A DNA stretch of 64,000 nucleotides from Siphonodentalium dalli (GCA_032622095.1 CP136067.1:196192052-196256051), one strand, 5' to 3'; counted from the stretch's first letter, positions 1-10,348 are shown. The notes: generated by a model from the letters alone, not told the origin. Translations and numbers: made by a program.

Positions 1-1048
1 CGAAACGGTGTGATTCGATCGGTTGCTCCGATTATTTTATCAACACAAACGTATAAACTTGTACGACATTGTCAGAACTCGAACGGCAAGTCAAACACAA
101 GAGTTCTAGTTTGCTGCAATTTTGACGAGTAGCTTGCGAAAATCGTCAACAAAACTACCGCTCTGATTATGTTTTAGTGTGGGAATTCTTCTCAAAGCAC
201 ATAGAAAATTTGACTTTGGAGCGATCGGGTTTCGCTATTTTTGCTGGGAAATCCCATGTTAAATATAGAAACACGGACTAGTACCCAGCCGTTTACAGAG
301 TCAGAAAGGAAGCATGACTGGTGAGCTCTGGAGGAGAGTGGTATATATAATCTAACCAATTATTAACAGAAGACGAAAACATTAGATTCTAATTCATTTG
401 TTTATTTTACGTTGTGTCCTTTTCTCTGCCAAGACCTGCTGGAATAATTAATAATTTCACACAGCAATCCAATCACCAAAATAGCTTCTTTCTTTTTTTT
501 TGGCTCTAATTGTGGAGACTTCATTTGTGTCATAATCACACGCCCTTGCGGAAAATTACTAAAATACCAATATAGACTATACCAGTGACAAGGTTCAAAT
601 GATCGATTTTCGCTAAAACCACACCAACTATCAAAACCCTAATAACTTCTAGAAATGGATAACTGCAGCCAAAATATCCCCAGGTGTGTCTTATTGGCAA
701 TAACATTTCCCGTTCATTTGACATATAACTCGGCGAAATTGAACGAAGCGAAGTCGAGATATCGTATTGGAAACTAGAGAGAGAGATATGTTTTATTCCT
801 CCAAATATGGAGACCATTATGGTACAATATATATATATACACACACACAAAATTTAAATGATGATATATATACACATGCAATACGATTTAACTTGAGAAG
901 GCTCACTTGAAGCAAGCTCATCCATCAAAGTGTGAGTATGCCAATCTAATTCCATAAGTGATAACCAACTCATACCGAAGAATAGGTCAAGAAACACTAT
1001 AAATAAATTGTAGCAGTAATAAACCGCAAAACAAGAAGTTTGAGACAA
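1..1048. other. Intergenic, nothing recognised
   Basis: This is AT-rich sequence with only short open frames that lack recognisable domains or splice structure. A short stretch near 780-820 (feeding into a TA/CA run) resembles text at 4310-4360, so part of it may be an old dispersed repeat. I see no gene. Confidence 0.6.
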
Positions 1049-1124
1049 GTATATATACATGTATATATACATACATATATACTTTTGCAATATATATGTA
1101 TACATATATATATATATATATACA

Positions 1125-1155
<31 letters not shown>

Positions 1156-1168
1156 GTATACATATATA
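1049..1168. repeat. TATA/TACA microsatellite
   Basis: The stretch is a run of TA and TACA units (for example TACATACATACATACATA near 1125-1155). The frames open through it translate to low-complexity Tyr/Cys/Met/Ile and are artefacts of the repeat. Confidence 0.9.
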
Positions 1169-1624
1169 TGAGATGAGGTGATCTTCTGCACCGATGCAAT
1201 ATGCTAAGGGGTTTCTTCCGATATCATAATTATATACGTTAATGAAGTATCCGATATGATTATTTTATCATAGAACTTAGTCAGAGCATAGGATGAAAAT
1301 AAACCTCACACATCGCTTGAAAAGACGATATTCATCACACAACAATTCAATTTGCATTGGGATACACCCGCCAAGGCAGTACGCAAGGAAATGTATCCCA
1401 ACTCAGGTTGTCAATAAAGATAAAGGTTTCAATTCCAAATATGTCAATCAGTGAATACCAAAATGTGTTTCGTACCATCTGTGCGAACTCAGATGTACAC
1501 TCGAGATACCTATGAAACAAGAGATTTGAATATGTTTTGTTGCGAACACGCACGCACACCCGCAAGCACACGCACACAGACAACGTGTTTTATTTTTTTG
1601 CAGTGTGTGCTAGTATTATCTCAC

Positions 1625-2084
1625 TTAAAGGTACTCAATCCGATCAGAGGGTCCCCATATCATCAAGATACAATTAACAGCAACAACATTTCTTCAAAAT
1701 ACGCTTTAGTTATCAGAATCGATTAATTGAAACAAAATATTGCTAACCACTATCAACTATGGTATCAAATTTCCCAAAACGTGTTATTTATCAACATTTT
1801 GTTCAACGAAATATGGCCGTATTATCACTTGAGTATTCACGAAATTTGGCAATTACCACTTGTTTTTAGAGTTATCCATCTTCATCCGCAATTTTTACCG
1901 AGACCATCCTTTTGACGGCGTGTTTCTGGGCCATAAACAATTGAAATAACAAACTTCAAAAATCGATATCTGATCACTCTGAGATTTGATGGATGGGTTC
2001 TTCGACTCGAATCAAATATTTTGTTTACCCCGAAGCCAAAGAAATAGTAATTTAGGACCGTATTGTCGGATTGAATACCTTTAA
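1625..2084 (+). mobile_element. Family F MITE, copy 1 (TTAA-flanked)
   Basis: The element body 1629-2080 starts AGGTACTCAATCCGATCAGA and ends with a diverged inverted copy. TTAA stands on each side (1625-1628 and 2081-2084). It contains no coding domain. Seven other full or partial copies lie in this window. TTAA duplication is the signature of piggyBac-type insertion; the family assignment is an inference because no transposase is present. Confidence 0.8.
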
Positions 2085-2190
2085 TCAGTCTGACGATACT
2101 TGTACAATTTCACAACGATCGGCCTCATGTTTTTGAGATACAGTTCATGCAATCTGCCAAGAGGAACTTACTTATTTTGAGGTGTCTATT

Positions 2191-2485
2191 TCCCTTCCAG
2201 AAGCAACAAGCGATGTCTTCAACAAAGAAAGAACGCCGATAACCCACCCAAGGATATTCCTCCGGATTTCTGTTTACTGCATGTTCTCTATAGTGTTGTC
2301 CATCGTGCCACCAGAAGACATGCCCGGATTGTTCAGTATCGAACACAGATCACGCTACATGTCATTTGCAACAGCAGTTGAACACGTCAGCTGCAAAACT
2401 GAGTTGTAAAATTACGAAAGCAACATTACATGATCAGTTCGATGACGCACTATTTTAACGCCAGCGTGACGAAGCCATTGATCAC
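2191..2485 (+). pseudogene. Disrupted B-box 5' part of the TRIM-like gene
   Basis: A pyrimidine-rich stretch ending in AG (2191-2200) looks like a splice acceptor. The frame that continues into the 487-residue ORF downstream has an ATG at 2213, then in-frame stops at 2240-2242, 2291-2293 and 2456-2458. Between the last two stops it reads a B-box-like zinc pattern: CPSC, four residues, CPDC, six residues, H, three residues, H. The first C-x2-H pair of a B-box2 appears only in another frame (FCLLH, about 2268-2282), which points to an indel as well. A coiled-coil-like segment with repeated Gln/Leu follows. RING sequence was not recognised. Alternatives are an unrecognised intron structure or sequencing errors, but three stops favour decay of the N-terminal part. 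Confidence 0.6.
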
Positions 2486-3949
2486 GTGACCGAATTGTGC
2501 GAACAGCTGCAATCAACAATTGACAATTTTCGACAACATTGTATCGAAACAATCCGTGCGTTTACTGCCAACCAAACTGATGCCATAAAGGAACAACTGC
2601 AACAACAAAAAATATATAAAAGAAGCGAAGTTTTCCTAGCAGAACTTAATGAAACAGTCCGTATTGATGACACATCTGGAGAAGATGTGACAAGAAATGC
2701 AGATCAGAAATCATCTGAAGTTCACGTTGGTCTTGTTAAACTAAACATAAAAGAAATGGAACTTACGGACGGATTGTCACAGGTGCAACCAGCTGATTCC
2801 GTCAGTAACGGGGATGACTTCTCGATGTCCGTCCAGGATGACCAAATAATCAATGAACATCTGGCTAACCAGCTGGACGCTTTGTGTGACTCTATAGGAA
2901 CATCCCCAGATGGCTGCTCTAAAACTTCGAATTCCGATCGTCCCGTCTCACCTGCGCAGGCGTGTTCGAATTCCGATCGCCCCGTCTCACCTGCGCATGC
3001 GTGTTCGAATTCCGATCGTCCGGTCTCACCTGCGCAGGCGTGTTCGAACGTTGAGGTAGATCTGGAAAACGATATTCATTCATTTTATTCTGAGGCAGGA
3101 GGCGCACCGGATAATCAAGGACCGGATCCGTTTAGAGATATTACAAAGGGGGTGGGTAACAGCGCACCTGATTCGTTTAGAGCAGTTACAAGTATTTTTC
3201 ATCAGGGAACGGAGCGAGTTGTTCGCTTTGCTCGGTCGTCAACTGGGCTCTATATACTTATTTCTTCGAAGGGGCCTTGCAAAATATCAAAAGTTGACGA
3301 AAATGGACGGACATTAGTAACTGAGACGACAAACACGAAGATCTGGGACATGTTCGTTAGAGGTGAGGAGGTGTTTGCGGCTGCTGATGATCGAACCATT
3401 AAAGTGTATCGACTGGAGGATCTCCATTTTATGCGTCAGATTCCCACAATCGGGAGATGTCGTAACATCGTCTGCACAGATCATGACATAGTCGTCACAT
3501 TCATTGTTGACGACAATAAACTAGAGTGTGTTGGTAGATTGTCGGAAACCGGACATCTTATTCGTGAATCATCGTGCAAAATTACACGCGCCTGGGGCCT
3601 GGCCATGACAACGGATGGAGATCGAATTCTGGTGTCAGATCACACAGTGGACAAAATAATCGTCCTCTCCGCGGACCTCAAATTGATAACTAAAGTGAGA
3701 ACCAGAGAGATTGTCGGACCATGCGATCTATGTGTTGTAGAGGAGTCCGTGTTCGTGGCATGCTATGATTCTGTGATCGAGGTGGATAGGCATGGGAGAT
3801 ACAAGAGGGCTGTACTCGATCGGAAGGATGGAATCGTGAAGCCGTACGAGTTATCATACGACCGTCAATCTAGAAAACTGGTTTTGAGCTCTGAAACGCC
3901 ATCAGAGAAAATTATTGTGTTTGTTGGCGAATCGTGGCAACCGCTTTGA
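2486..3949 (+). CDS. TRIM/NHL-like beta-propeller protein, N-terminus uncertain
   Basis: The frame is open for 487 codons. Residues 1-45 are helical and Gln-rich (EQLQSTIDNF, KEQLQQQK), like the coiled coil after a B-box. Residues 95-235 are acidic and low-complexity and contain three 13-residue repeats (SNSDRPVSPAQAC type, 148-186). From about 236 to the end come five or six strand-rich repeats with NHL/YWTD-like texture: GLYILIS, GEEVFAAADDRTIKVY, AWGLAMTTDGDRILVSDH, GPCDLCVVEESVFVACYDSVIEVD, PYELSYDRQSRKLVLSS. Such domains commonly bind protein or RNA ligands in TRIM-NHL ubiquitin ligases. No RING is visible, so ligase activity cannot be claimed. The frame opens with GTG, which is unlikely to be a start in an animal; the first ATG is at 2756 (397 residues), or an upstream exon supplies the start. 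It could be an expressed truncated paralogue or a recent pseudogene. Confidence 0.7.
   Translation: MTELCEQLQSTIDNFRQHCIETIRAFTANQTDAIKEQLQQQKIYKRSEVFLAELNETVRIDDTSGEDVTRNADQKSSEVHVGLVKLNIKEMELTDGLSQVQPADSVSNGDDFSMSVQDDQIINEHLANQLDALCDSIGTSPDGCSKTSNSDRPVSPAQACSNSDRPVSPAHACSNSDRPVSPAQACSNVEVDLENDIHSFYSEAGGAPDNQGPDPFRDITKGVGNSAPDSFRAVTSIFHQGTERVVRFARSSTGLYILISSKGPCKISKVDENGRTLVTETTNTKIWDMFVRGEEVFAAADDRTIKVYRLEDLHFMRQIPTIGRCRNIVCTDHDIVVTFIVDDNKLECVGRLSETGHLIRESSCKITRAWGLAMTTDGDRILVSDHTVDKIIVLSADLKLITKVRTREIVGPCDLCVVEESVFVACYDSVIEVDRHGRYKRAVLDRKDGIVKPYELSYDRQSRKLVLSSETPSEKIIVFVGESWQPL
2926..3042 (+). repeat. Three 39-bp tandem repeats inside the TRIM-like ORF
   Basis: Three near-identical 39-bp units begin at 2926, 2965 and 3004, each carrying an EcoRI-like GAATTC next to CCGATCG. 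As 39 is a multiple of three, the frame is kept and 13 residues are repeated. The region is a low-complexity linker between the coiled coil and the propeller, so length variation would be tolerated. Confidence 0.9.
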
Positions 3950-4309
3950 TACTTGTTGATGATGGGTATATATGTGTGACCGCCAGTGGTATTATTTCAA
4001 CAACTCATCGCAAGTGCGCATGTAATCAATCATACTCACTGTGTATATAATTATATTATGCCTTATCTTGACGATCAGTTTTTTGGTTTTGTTGGTTTTC
4101 ACCCCCGACTTTGGTGAAAATATTATGAACTTCATGCTTGACACAAAATCAGTTGGAAACTTCATACCAAAAATAGATTGAAATTGTTCTCAAGGTATGA
4201 TTTTTCAACCAGTAATTAGTTGGGAGTTTGTTTTTATATATATGCATATACCATACATATGGTACACAAATTCAACGAATATTAAATAATGTATCCATAT
4301 TCTAGGAAA
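3950..4309. other. Downstream of the TRIM-like gene; diverged family H fragment
   Basis: No strong AATAAA lies just behind the stop; an ATTAAA occurs near 4280. The stretch 4095-4225 (TTGGAAAC, AAATTGTTCTC, TTTTTCAACCAGTAATTAG) resembles the dispersed repeat family H seen better at 18.83-19.5 kb and 31.0-31.5 kb. Confidence 0.45.
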
Positions 4310-4910
4310 ATTGTATTTTATTTTCAAATATGGAAGCCATTTGGGCGACCATCATGGACACTAAGTGGCAAATTCTCCTCTTATATACAGTGCAAGGTCT
4401 TTGGTGAGCGATATAATTGATATTATTGCGTAATAACCATCTTCAATGTGGCTATACGAAACGCGTTTTTTCATGGACACGGGATCGTTTTGAGGGAGGG
4501 TTAAGTTTTTTTTATCAGTAACAGTCAGTAATATAATAATCGATAATATAATTTTGGTCCCACAGACGGAACGTCAAGTTCAAGCTATAGCATGTATACT
4601 TTAGTTTACAGGCATATCAAAGTGGTTAACGATATAGCGAAAATTTCATGAAAATCGTAAGTGTGATCTAGGCAAACTTCCAAGAAAAATGTAATTATTA
4701 AATAAACGGACGCCGTTTTGGCGGCCATCTTGGATAATAAGTGGCCAATTTCACTCTCTTGTTTAGTGCAAGGTCTTTGGTGAGCTATAGTAATGATATT
4801 TTCCCCAGATATATAGCTTTATAACCATCTTCAATGCAGCTATACGAAATGCGGTTGTTCGTGGACACGCTGGGTCATGCATTTGGGGGGGGGGGGGGTA
4901 AGTTTTCCCT
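4310..4910 (+). repeat. Two diverged direct copies of a ~200-bp repeat
   Basis: Segments 4310-4510 and 4700-4910 align: both carry GCCAT near GGCGGCCATC/GGGCGACCATC, then TAAGTGGC, GTGCAAGGTCTTTGGTGAGC, AACCATCTTCAATG, GGCTATACGAAA/AGCTATACGAAA and a purine-rich end. The second copy has a 14-nt G run (4885-4898). No coding potential is seen. Confidence 0.7.
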
Positions 4911-5466
4911 CGGTAAATCGGAAATTTTGACCCAGATCCTAATTTATTGAAAGCCAATATACTATAATTTACGGGAATATTAAAGTTATATACGAGTTCG
5001 CAACTTTATAAGAGCGATTGGTATAATCGAAAGTCCTTCATTTTGGTGAATCGACAATGAATTTGATTACGCGTCAGACGTACGCTGACATGACCAATCA
5101 TTACTGTTTTAACGATTAATGTCTAATTCGAAGTCAGCTATCAATTGACAAATAAAAAAAAAGTTAAAAAATGAAAAATCCGGTCACTGAAAAGTGGATA
5201 TCAGCGTGCTTTTGTGTGTACAATCATCGAGTAATGAAACATGCGGTCCAAAAAAAGTCCTTAAAACCCTTTATTGATTTACTGAAGGACACCTCGGTAT
5301 TACATGTTATCTGTGTCGGGCACATGTAGCTGATATACTTGCATAGCAAAATTTCTTTTAACCTGAAAATAATTAGCACTGGCACTTGGAACAGAGGAGA
5401 ACCTGGACATTCCTTTAAAACATCTTTATCTTCATGGAGATATGATAACCAGGTTTCCTCAAAATC
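4911..5466. other. Intergenic, nothing recognised
   Basis: AT-rich sequence with short frames only. I found no repeat family or domain here. Confidence 0.5.
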
Positions 5467-5855
5467 TTAGTCTGGCAAGTTTGCACAGTATGGTTTGCAG
5501 GCATTTCGTCGTAGAAAACGATATGGTGTCAGAATATGAATGGTATCAAGCATATAAAATTCATCTGTACTACACCTAACTAAATGCGAAGTAAAATCCC
5601 CACAGTACCACCTGTAGCCATGCTACCGGAATTTGCCAGTAAATAGTGTGCAATTATTTCGCAAGAATCAATCTTACAGCTATTTGAAGGCAAATGTCAG
5701 TAGCGCCGTTATAAGTGGAACTACAGAACTTTTACATCTGATGTCGTTCGCTTTGGTAAAGATGCATATTATATGCCCGTTTACTTCAAATTATGGTTCC
5801 ATGTCGTTTTCTATGTTGAAATGCCTTGCAGAACATACCGTGCAAACTTATCAGC
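5467..5855. repeat. Imperfect inverted repeat, possible old DNA-transposon remnant
   Basis: The segment 5474-5526 (GTTTGCACAGTATGGTTTGC, then GCATTTCGTCGTAGAAAACG) is matched in reverse complement by about 5799-5852. Arms are diverged, no target duplication is clear, and the 79-codon frame across the right arm is not recognisable. Confidence 0.4.
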
Positions 5856-6575
5856 GTATGAACGTACGCTAACGGTCCGACAAGATTGATTGTTTCATTT
5901 CCATGTAAAACTCAATTGTCGTCTGTTATTGTTGCGAATTAATACATGTATTTATGATGTTCATATTTTTATCCCAATAAAAAATATTAAAAAAACAAAA
6001 ACAAACGTCAATTCCAACCACATCGACTGCATGTATACGATTTAAAAAAATATATAACGTCTGAAGTATACGCAGAGTTGTAAATAAATAAATACCTCTT
6101 TATTGGTGATTAATCGCGATTAACAAAATGGCAATTGCTCCGATCCGACAAGGTGAACCACTACTTATATTCCATGTGTAAGAATCATGTTTTGTGAAGC
6201 TATTTGGATATATAATTTATGAGAATATGTGTAAACATTTGAGCAAGAGTACTAAAATTCTCTATTCCCACCAAATATCCACAGCATGCATAAATTGTTC
6301 ACATCGTTTCAACGCATGGTAACCCTGCTAGTATATCTATAAATTTGATTAACATGTCGCTCCCGTTACAAAATCAATTTGGGTTTTTGAATTAGTTTTC
6401 CGCGTTTTTTGGGGCAAAAAACACTTTGGGCAGCTTTTGGGCAAATTTTGTTTGGACATTTTTGAATAAAAAAAATTGGAGAGTGGCCAATGACAGCGTG
6501 AACCCTTATGAATATTACCCTATACTTGCGGCCAAACAGTTGACTGAAATTGTCCAACGGAATTAAGCATTTTGG
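5856..6575. other. Intergenic, nothing recognised
   Basis: AT-rich with A runs (5990-6060). No gene or repeat family identified. Confidence 0.5.
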
Positions 6576-6735
6576 TACAAGTTGGAAAAGTCCAACCAAG
6601 GGGGGGGTGAAAATAAGGGGGGGGGGGTGAAAATAAACATTCCACAACTTGGAAATTTGGCCAGGTCCAAGGAGGGGGTGCAGTTGGAAATTCTAAGGTG
6701 CCCCCTCATGGAGACCCTCTAGCGACGCCCCTGCT
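6576..6735. repeat. Family H dispersed-repeat fragment with G runs
   Basis: This stretch contains two GGTGAAAATAA copies next to G runs, then TTGGAAATT and CCCCCTCATGGAGACCCTCTAGCGAC. The same ending (GAGACC or GAGAACC + TCTAGC) closes the longer family H copies near 19.5 kb and 31.47 kb. Confidence 0.55.
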
Positions 6736-7144
6736 ATGGTTGAGGAGTATTGTACGCATGGCCGTTGACGTTGTGAAGCATTCAGACTCCCGAATCTGAT
6801 GATTTATTTCCCAAATATTTCATCGTTTGAACCCGCGGTGTGAATAAAATCCCAATTGAACAGAATTGAAGGGAAATTCGTTGCATAAACAATATACAAG
6901 ATCGGATCATTCGTGGGTCTTAATAAGCAAAATATTAAAATTTATGGACGGGCGACGTGATCTATGCCATTTTAATGCTGTTTATCGCCGCGGATTTCAT
7001 GACAGAATCTATTTGTCCGCTTTAATCGCTGCAAATATCTGTATTTCTCAACAGAGTAACGAGGGTGGGCGCTCGGGGTCTGCAATAAAACGCGTAGCTT
7101 TCAATTCCAATTTGTTCATACGATGTAGTCGGCTGTAGATGATG
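6736..7144. other. Intergenic, nothing recognised
   Basis: The 90-codon plus frame at 6866-7138 has no recognisable domain and no splice context I can support. Confidence 0.45.
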
Positions 7145-7300
7145 TCTGCACGGGCATTCGATCTTGCCATGAATCTCTACTCTGGCTACGCCAGAGGAGA
7201 TCATACTCCATGTTAAGTCTTAGACCTTTTTGATGTTCTGACATGGACGTTTATTACATTGAAAAAACAATGTAGGTAATTTAGTTCTCAGTTAATGTAT
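7145..7300. mobile_element. Fragment of family A (Mutator-like MITE seen at 50 kb)
   Basis: It shares AATCTCTACTCTGGCTA, a GAGATCATA block and an AGGTAAT block in the same order as the left end of the complete element at 50037. Only the left portion is present and no partner end was found nearby. Confidence 0.5.
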
Positions 7301-7769
7301 ACCTGTTCGTTAATAATGTATACGCCCTGTCACTAACTCGCGGCCAGGTCCGGTTGAATGAATGAATGAATGATGCTTTAATCTCAGCCATGTTTACACG
7401 GAACTAGAGCGGTGGGTTAACTATTTACACTATTTACACATATAGAGCAGTATACAAAAGCTCACAATAAACATACAAGTAACATGAGAACATTGAATTA
7501 AACAAACATGCAGCATTAACATACACTAAACATATACAAAACAACACACAATAAAGCTACAAACAAAAAATATTTCCATTTACGTATCTTATTCATCATT
7601 CCTAATTGTGTTCTTTTTATTAGAATTTTTTCAATGCGAGTTTTATAAAGATCGGCAAATTGTTTAACATGTCAGAGCTGGTCGAGTTAAGAAGTTCGAA
7701 TAAGAGTTCCCTCGAAGGTTCGTCATAACATAAGATTCCATGGTTTTATTGTTACAGATCAAAGTTATG
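7301..7769. other. Intergenic, nothing recognised
   Basis: A GAAT microsatellite-like run (GAATGAATGAATGAATGA, about 7355-7372) is followed by A/C-rich sequence. No gene seen. Confidence 0.5.
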
Positions 7770-7770
7770 G

Positions 7771-7881
7771 AGTAGCATTCCATATATGGAAGTCATGAAT
7801 AATTAAAATGCTCCATATATGGAAATGCATTCCATATATGGAAGTCATGAATAATTCAAAAGCTCCATATATGGAAATGCT
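7771..7881. promoter_or_regulatory. Four perfect CArG-box sequences in a short palindromic repeat
   Basis: CCATATATGG, a perfect match to the SRF consensus CC(A/T)6GG, occurs at 7780-7789, 7813-7822, 7832-7841 and 7865-7874. The units alternate in a ~52-bp duplication (CATTCC...GAAGTCATGAATAATT), and the whole block is palindromic, starting AGTAGCATTCC and ending GGAAATGCTACT. Whether SRF/MADS proteins bind is not shown; the palindromic A/T repeat could have produced the motif by chance amplification. Confidence 0.5.
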
Positions 7882-8065
7882 ACTTCAAAACTTTGAACTA
7901 AAACTAAAACCACGGAACCGGGCTGGAAGAATATCTGAAATCACGGAACGGAGCTGGATGAATCCAATACGGCCGCGACCCAGTGCTTATAAGTTAAGTG
8001 TGGTCTATGAAGCCAGATAAATATACCATAGTTATATATCATAAGAATTATCATCTTCCCAAAAT

Positions 8066-8139
8066 AATGTCTAATCTACGCCAAACTTCTCAAATTAATT
8101 ACGTCCGAATGTATTCAACTACAGAAAGTACACAAAAAA
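8066..8139 (+). repeat. 75-bp direct repeat, copy 1
   Basis: The segment beginning AATGTCTAATCTACG and running through ACTACAGAAAGTACA is repeated at 13709-13785 with a few substitutions. The two copies bracket the LINE block, one on each side. Confidence 0.8.
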
Positions 8140-8140
8140 C

Positions 8141-8146
<6 letters not shown>

Positions 8147-8188
<42 letters not shown>

Positions 8189-8432
8189 TAACATGTGATT
8201 AAAAACACAAACACATCATTTGGCTTTAAAACTAGGCCTTTCACGGCTTCAGGGCCGATCTTCAGGTTCCGCCATTTTTATTTTGTATATACAAATACAA
8301 AATAAAAATGGCGGAACCTGAAGATCGGCCCTGAAGCCGTGAAAGGCCTAGTTTTAAAGCCAAATGATGTGTTTGTGTTTTTAATCACATGTTATCTATA
8401 TATACCACTGTACGTTTGAACTTTCTACTATT

Positions 8433-8470
<38 letters not shown>
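8147..8470. mobile_element. Long palindrome with 109-bp arms, flanked by TA runs
   Basis: Arms 8179-8287 and 8296-8404 are reverse complements with the same offset throughout (no indel), separated by an 8-nt loop at 8288-8295. TA dinucleotide runs lie on both sides (8147-8186 and 8437-8470). The arms carry no protein-coding signal. It looks like a young foldback MITE inserted in a TA microsatellite, or a palindromic amplification. Confidence 0.85.
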
Positions 8471-8474
<4 letters not shown>

Positions 8475-8586
8475 TTCATATCCCCATTGCTGGAGTAGAT
8501 ATTATATACATAATACAATAAGAATAATGGTTTCGTACAACATGATGCTATGGAATAATACATATTTTCTTCCTTGGAGTGGATGT

Positions 8587-8838
8587 CTAAGTATGAACAC
8601 GATCGATCAGTTGGCACATACCATAGATACAATGGGCAGAATCCAGGATGATTTGGTCAAGGTTCTTTGTTATGACGTCGGGTGGATTCAAGCAGTCGCT
8701 TCCAAGGAGGAAGGCGAGTGGTGAACAGGCATCACTCGAGTCCAAGTACAGAAATGTAGCCACACCGAATCGGTTAATTATATGCTCCCAATACGCATTC
8801 CTGATCGCAAGCAAACGGTCGTCTGTGCAGTGTCGCAT
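8587..8838 (-). pseudogene. LINE C-terminal segment
   Basis: The minus frame has residues such as AYWEHIINRFGVATFLYLDS and a following LLG. The placement and texture fit the region C-terminal of the reverse transcriptase in LINEs, where a small helical segment ends the protein. It is out of frame with the preceding segment, so the copy is broken. Without an alignment this call rests on position and flow. Confidence 0.5.
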
Positions 8839-8912
8839 GGCGTGCGGTAATTAGTTACTAAATGAGGTAGTACAAGCACAACAGGTGCGATTGTTGTCAA
8901 ACGTCGTCCTGT

Positions 8913-9736
8913 TCAGAAGTAAGGAGGGGGGCTTTTGTGTCCCGGAACACTGGGGATGTTGAGCAATCTCCAGATGATCCAGACTGAGAGTGGTTGGCGG
9001 TGTGTTAAACGGAATATTTCCAGTGATGAGTCGGAAGTAACTTTGCGATTCCATTCTGATGAATAGTGGCGCTGTATAGTTGAGTAACAAAGTTCTTTCC
9101 AAGCATGTCTGGACGGAAATTCACCGGTCTCCATGAATGATTCCAAGAAATTCTAGATGTCATATACTGGTGTAGAAGGTGGATGACATCTGCAACATAG
9201 CCGCTGATATGGTGACAACAAATTGTACATTGATATAATTTAAAGATGAATATCCTGAGTGGCACCTGGTGGATTTGTGGAAGATGTATGAGATCGGCTA
9301 GGAAGACGAGTTTCTTAACATGAATTTCTCTTTCGAGTGGCATGAGTCCCAGTAAACTCATAGCGATGTTCGTAGGCGTACGCGTCTGAAGTCCTTGAAT
9401 GTGCTTTAAACATGTGCGGTAAGCCATTTCCATGTTGTATGTATTCGAGACTGAAGAGAGAGAGGCATAATCTCACACCCAAATAGGCTTTTTGGAAGGA
9501 CGATAGATGTTAAAAGAGAAGCCATCGTCGTTGGTGTGCATTGTTTAACAATGTCCCTGCCCGAAATAGAGAAATAAGATTTCCTCATCTTGTCAGAGAC
9601 GGCAGAAGACTTACGCTTGTCATTTTGGAATTTGCATTGTCTGAGTCCAAGATCCGCTGCTTCGGTAGATTCTGGAAGTCGTTGCTCACCAATGGACCAT
9701 GTTCTCTTTTGTCGGTCATGTTGACTCCTAGTTTCA
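8913..9736 (-). pseudogene. LINE post-RT (thumb/connection) region
   Basis: Two overlapping minus frames (9005-9433 and 9406-9736) read together as LINE sequence after the RT active site. The first-read part has RTWSIGEQRLPEST and then TPTTMASLLTSIVLPKSLFG, which matches the usual 'weight of the index sets a name, then an LYG/LFGCE block' pattern of LINE RTs (VLPKSLFGCEIMPLS). Further on come MAYRTCLKHIQGLQTRTPTN and GLMPLEREIHVKKL, again typical. A frameshift separates the two. Confidence 0.7.
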
Positions 9737-9909
9737 TTAACCCTTTCAGTACCAAGTCCGATTTTTGTATCAACCCATATTTCCTTGATCATTTTTCAAA
9801 TTTATTGATTATAATATCAATGTATCACATTATTATAATCAATAAATTTGAAAAATTATCAAGGAAATATGGGTTGATACAAAATCGGACTTGGCACTGA
9901 AAGGGTTAA
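9737..9909. mobile_element. Family B foldback MITE inserted in the LINE RT
   Basis: The element 9741-9905 (165 bp) begins CCCTTTCAGTACCAAGTCCG and ends in its inverted copy. Arms of about 75 bp meet at a short loop near 9815-9830. TTAA flanks both sides (9737-9740, 9906-9909). Removing the element and one TTAA restores a continuous LINE reading (KSAIVV then FNETRSQ) across the junction, which proves the insertion and the duplication. Other family members are at 50192 and 60079. Confidence 0.9.
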
Positions 9910-10348
9910 ACACCACAATAGCGCTCTTCATGTGCGAGAAAACGAACCGTCACGACTTACTGTAACTGCTGCACATATCGATGAGTTCTTCCAATCCAGC
10001 TTTAGAAGTCGATATCAATGCGATGTCGTCTGCGGTAGTGGGCGCAGTACACCCAACGTGTCATATGGCAAACATGCTGTTCGATGCGGTAAGTGAGTCC
10101 AGCAAGTCATTTATGAACATGAGGTAGAAGAAAGGGGAGTTTACATCCCTCTGCCTTGCTCCTTGGAAGATAGTCAATGGTTCAGATTGCAGACCATTTA
10201 CCATCACTCTGCTGGTGCAGTCGGTGTACTTGTTAGCAATGAGTCGAAGCATTTTGCCTTTGAAACCATGCTGGCTGAGTTTTACTATAGGAGGCCTTCG
10301 TACCAAACTCGGTCGAATGCTTTCTGTGATAAGCATAAGCACGTGCAT
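9910..10348 (-). pseudogene. LINE reverse transcriptase core
   Basis: The minus frame 10061-10348 reads GFKGKMLRLIANKYTDC, VMVNGLQSEPL, then FQGARQRDVNSPFFYLMFIN, which is the RT motif that normally reads QGxRQGxxLSP followed by LF-x-N. Past a frame break comes TADDIALIS at about 10025-10040, the catalytic box usually written YADD; here the aromatic residue is replaced by Thr. The palm aspartates are present but the frame is disrupted, so it is a dead copy. Confidence 0.85.

Noticed and set aside
1727..1915. 62-codon frame resembling one at 61672
   Set aside because: Both lie at the same place in family F MITEs; the similarity comes from the element, and other copies have stops.
8389..8724. 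111-codon plus frame
   Set aside because: Begins in the palindrome arm, crosses a TA microsatellite and ends antisense to LINE coding sequence.
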